Assembly (NCBI GenBank): GCA_023424395.1
Contig: JAFADY010000059.1
Span: 1 to 7,289, forward strand
DNA: 7,289 bases
Source of the DNA: Bacteroidota bacterium
GTDB taxonomy: Bacteria > Bacteroidota > Bacteroidia > Bacteroidales > Dysgonomonadaceae
Reading direction: 5' to 3'
Position numbers and translations under genes: made by a program. Below, piece after piece: positions 5,247 through 7,289 of this stretch (positions are counted from its first letter, which is position 1; the number at the start of each line of letters is the position of its first letter). The notes beneath the pieces are model-generated. The model saw only the letters and a list, made by a program, of their open reading frames with translations, was not told the DNA's origin and made no database searches.

Positions 5247-6919
5247 TGCCTGTCATCTCCTATATCAAGATATAAGGTGAGTATCCATTCGCCATCTTCA
5301 TCTCGCATTGCTGTAACAGTATCGGAAGCAAGATCAGAAAAATCAGAAGCAGAATCGACAGCAACACGAAAAATAATGAATTCTGCCTTGACACTCACAA
5401 ATACCATGAGACTGCTCATACATTCCAGAGAACGTTCTGTGATCTCCTCAAAAAAGTCATACATAGCAATCACTTTTTTGGCCGAAACGGTTCCTGCCAG
5501 CTCTGAATGAAATCCGCAGATTACTCCGAGGGTTTCTAAATTGTTGATGGATTCTTTGATCGATAGATCCAGTTCCTTTGCTTCCAGAACAGAGTCTTCG
5601 TCGGACAGAATAACAAGGTTGCTGCGTCTTTTTAAATAAACGCCAACTACAAGCATTTTCCTTAAAATACGTTTGCGTTCTTCCTCCGTTCCGGCGTGAT
5701 CCGCCTGCTCAATCATTTTCTCCATCAAAAGAATCTGCTTTGCAGTATCGCGATGAATCGTGTCATACAATCTCTCCTGCTCTTCAATATGCGCTTCACG
5801 CGTTTTTAATGCATACTCTTCCTCAAGAATGTCATAGTTATCCTGCAGATTTTCTTTCACTTCCTGTAACTCATGCAGCACTCCCAATAAAGCAGAAATA
5901 TCCTCCGTCCAGATAACATGGCCGTTTTTAATCGGAGCTCCGGATAATCGTATTCCTCCACCCAGCATGACGGATTCCTGCATCGCCTTCAGGATTGTTT
6001 TGATGTTGACGGCCGGCGCCGTCCTCGAAGACAAAACAACATGACCTTCTGAGTCGATGATCTGTGCTCCAACCGTAGAAGCGTCAAACAGCTCCATATA
6101 ATGAGTATTTGCTTGAATCAGCCCACATTGAATACAACTTTCCAGCGTGACTGCAAAAAGCAGGCAGAACACAGCAGTCATGTCTCCGACATAGATCCTC
6201 ATCCACCTCAATGGAAAAACATTCAGTATCCGTAAAAGATAAAGCGTACTGTAAACTACAGCCAATCCTACAGGGATAAAGGGCAGAAGCAAAGCTTTTC
6301 GACTGTTTGGAATCCGGCATTTACGCAGCATAACTGCAAGTGCAGTCACGGTACAAAGGATCATCCACCCAACTGCAAGGAAGTATCCGATGGTATAACG
6401 ATAATCATTCTGCCAAACGATCGCGTCATCCGGAAAAACAAATACCAGCTGGTGAAGATCATTCGTCAATACAAGTGCAAAAAGCGCAGCGGAGAATATG
6501 TATAGATATTTCACACGATTCGACAGACGAAAATTATCCGGTTTTCCCAATGTAAGTGCAACAAACACTGCTATGCACGGGATGAAGAGCATAGGCAAAT
6601 AATACAGATACCAGAGATGACGCAACATCCATGGGCGGTTCCCCAATGAATAACGGATTGTTCGAATTGCGAGCCAAAAAAGCATCAACGCTACAATTGC
6701 AATAAGATAGCGCCGAACCTGCGGATGAATGATCCGTATATGGATGCTGATCCCCCACACAAAAAAAAGTCCAATATGAATCAGAGCACGAAGAATGTTA
6801 CATAACAGATTCATCTGCTCATTGACATAAAATCCGATCTGCCGGAGTACTGCTGCTGCAAGCACGGCAAAAGCGGCATAAAAAAAGGCTCCATATTGTT
6901 TCAGGATCGGTTTTTGCAC
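5243..6919 (-). CDS. Membrane sensor with 7TM-type N-terminal region and degenerate kinase C-terminus
   Basis: This 558-residue protein is the first gene of the signalling operon. About eight hydrophobic helices span roughly residues 8-30, 41-64, 70-90, 102-124, 136-162, 173-198, 208-232 and 243-268, resembling the histidine kinase N-terminal 7TM region (TNDLHQLVF at 152-160 is a typical stretch). A soluble PAS-like segment (about 272-335) and a long coiled coil (345-385) follow. A dimerisation-like helix, YDTIHRDTAKQ, has a candidate phospho-histidine H389, then YLKRRSNLVIL (429-439). The last 120 residues sit where an ATP-binding domain would be, but no N-box or glycine-rich lid is visible, so it is probably not an active kinase. 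The GTG start at 6919 has GAGGTGA 6 bases upstream; the nearby ATG at 6934 is closed by a stop within two codons. It likely signals through the adjacent soluble kinase. Confidence 0.9.
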   Translation of the reverse strand: MQKPILKQYGAFFYAAFAVLAAAVLRQIGFYVNEQMNLLCNILRALIHIGLFFVWGISIHIRIIHPQVRRYLIAIVALMLFWLAIRTIRYSLGNRPWMLRHLWYLYYLPMLFIPCIAVFVALTLGKPDNFRLSNRVKYLYIFSAALFALVLTNDLHQLVFVFPDDAIVWQNDYRYTIGYFLAVGWMILCTVTALAVMLRKCRIPNSRKALLLPFIPVGLAVVYSTLYLLRILNVFPLRWMRIYVGDMTAVFCLLFAVTLESCIQCGLIQANTHYMELFDASTVGAQIIDSEGHVVLSSRTAPAVNIKTILKAMQESVMLGGGIRLSGAPIKNGHVIWTEDISALLGVLHELQEVKENLQDNYDILEEEYALKTREAHIEEQERLYDTIHRDTAKQILLMEKMIEQADHAGTEEERKRILRKMLVVGVYLKRRSNLVILSDEDSVLEAKELDLSIKESINNLETLGVICGFHSELAGTVSAKKVIAMYDFFEEITERSLECMSSLMVFVSVKAEFIIFRVAVDSASDFSDLASDTVTAMRDEDGEWILTLYLDIGDDRQ

Positions 6920-6925
6920 AGCAGT

Positions 6926-6932
6926 TCACCTC
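6926..6932 (-). promoter_or_regulatory. Ribosome binding site for the GTG start of the membrane sensor
   Basis: GAGGTGA on the - strand lies 6 bases before the GTG at 6917-6919. It decides the start, because no in-frame ATG is usable nearby. Confidence 0.8.
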
Positions 6933-6969
6933 ATTTTGATACGACGAATCAGAAGAAAGCTGTCAGTTT

Positions 6970-6999
6970 GGAGCGTTCTCCTTGCATGCTCCGTTTTTT
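6970..6999. other. Leader hairpin with a T-run on the + strand
   Basis: GGAGC (6970-6974) pairs with GCTCC (6988-6992) and is followed on the + strand by GTTTTTTC. On the - strand it falls in the untranslated leader of the sensor operon. On the + strand it would resemble a weak terminator facing away from the operon. The stem is only 5-6 bases, so either role is uncertain. Confidence 0.35.
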
Positions 7000-7021
7000 C
7001 TAATTTGACATTATAATATAA

Positions 7022-7032
7022 ATACATTGTAT
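7022..7032. promoter_or_regulatory. Palindrome overlapping the operon -10 box
   Basis: ATACA-T-TGTAT is a perfect dyad around one central base. It covers the TACAAT -10 box of the operon promoter. A repressor bound here would block transcription, but at this length in AT-rich DNA the dyad could be chance. Confidence 0.35.
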
Positions 7033-7054
7033 GCGGATATCTTCATTTTTTCAA
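7026..7054 (-). promoter_or_regulatory. Promoter of the three-gene signalling operon
   Basis: Read on the - strand, TTGAAA (7049-7054) and TACAAT (7026-7031) are separated by exactly 17 bases. Each hexamer has five of six consensus bases. Transcription would begin near 7019, giving a leader of about 100 bases before the GTG. This is the best-formed promoter in the window. Confidence 0.65.
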
Positions 7055-7060
7055 GAATAC

Positions 7061-7073
7061 GGCATGACATGCC
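7061..7073. promoter_or_regulatory. Candidate operator: perfect palindrome upstream of the operon promoter
   Basis: GGCATG-A-CATGCC is a perfect 13-base dyad. It ends 6 bases upstream of the -35 box, centred near -48 relative to the predicted start of transcription, a usual place for an activator. A dimeric regulator such as the LuxR-type protein of this operon could bind it; that link is inference. Confidence 0.5.
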
Positions 7074-7201
7074 TTTTCATCTTTCTCATTGCGTGGTTCT
7101 GTCGAAAGTGTCTTATAAACTCAATCAGCAATGTTTATATTTCTGAAATCAAATCTCGGTGTCATCCTTCTATAGACCTTTTACAGAATACATAATATTG
7201 A

Positions 7202-7247
7202 AACAAGAAGAGGGACGCTGCCTTTCGGCAACATCCCTCTTGTTGTT
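7202..7247. terminator. Probable rho-independent terminator (best read on the - strand)
   Basis: An 8-base stem (AAGAGGGA at 7208-7215, TCCCTCTT at 7234-7241) extends outward past a G-G mismatch by five further pairs (7202-7206 with 7243-7247). An inner TGCC/GGCA stem caps it. The tract after the stem is only moderately T-rich on either strand. It sits about 8 bases after the stop of the putative - strand gene at the window edge, which favours that orientation. Confidence 0.6.
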
Positions 7248-7254
7248 CGGTTAT

Positions 7255-7289
7255 TCAGCTTTGTGCTAACCGGCCTAACTGCTCTCCTA
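7255..7289 (-). CDS. Possible C-terminal end of a gene entering from the right (unidentified)
   Basis: On the - strand the frame reads GEQLGRLAQS and then TGA at 7255-7257, with a terminator hairpin starting 8 bases later. Stop-then-hairpin spacing is what a gene end looks like, but only about 11 codons are visible, so neither coding status nor family can be judged. Confidence 0.4.
   Translation of the reverse strand, partial: GEQLGRLAQS

Larger units (their letters stand above)
6920..7254. other. Intergenic regulatory region upstream of the signalling operon
   Basis: No gene is seen in these roughly 335 bases. The region holds, from the operon start outward, the ribosome binding site, a leader hairpin, the operon promoter with two dyads, about 120 AT-rich bases with no clear structure (7080-7200), and a terminator at 7202-7247. 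Confidence 0.7.

Noticed and set aside
5100..5510. + strand frame of 136 codons opposite the kinase/sensor junction.
   Set aside because: It is antisense to two confidently assigned genes and has no motif or start signal of its own.
7005..7033. + strand promoter starting with a perfect TTGACA at 7005-7010.
   Set aside because: No acceptable -10 hexamer at 16-18 bases (TTGTAT or TGTATG) and no + strand gene follows within the window.

Overview
The window looks like a chromosomal segment of a low-to-medium GC Gram-positive bacterium, most likely a gut-type Clostridia or related Firmicute. The evidence is a sortase-anchored surface protein with isopeptide (Spy0128/SpaA-type) domains, strong AAGGAGG ribosome binding sites, TATAAT-like promoters, and a Firmicute-style sensor with an N-terminal 7TM-type region paired with a LuxR-type response regulator. 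This placement is inferred from protein style, not from a database comparison.

Layout, left to right. (1) The 3' part of a Na+/phosphate cotransporter-family gene with a PhoU-like tail is on the + strand (1-1030). It converges on (2) a PAQR/hemolysin III-like seven-helix membrane protein on the - strand (1095-1766), and a shared bidirectional terminator lies between them. (3) A short intergenic region holds a large hairpin and what looks like half of a terminator. (4) A secreted, wall-anchored protein of 481 aa follows on the - strand (1963-3408), with one Spy0128-like and two SpaA/CnaB-like domains and an NPNTG sorting signal. (5) A compact three-gene signalling operon lies on the - strand (6919 down to 3673). 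In order of transcription it encodes an eight-helix membrane sensor with a degenerate kinase end, a soluble PAS histidine kinase, and a NarL/LuxR response regulator. Both junctions are 4-base ATGA overlaps, and the operon ends in a clean terminator. (6) The right edge holds the operon promoter with two short dyads, a terminator, and probably the last codons of another - strand gene.

The simplest reading is that the membrane protein senses a signal and controls the soluble kinase, which phosphorylates the LuxR-type regulator. The surface protein is the next gene downstream on the same strand, beyond the terminator and with its own candidate promoter, so it is a natural but unproven target. The most interesting content is this split sensor/kinase arrangement and the GGCATG-A-CATGCC palindrome just upstream of the operon's -35 box, which could be an autoregulatory site. 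No CRISPR array, tRNA, rRNA, transposase or phage gene was seen.
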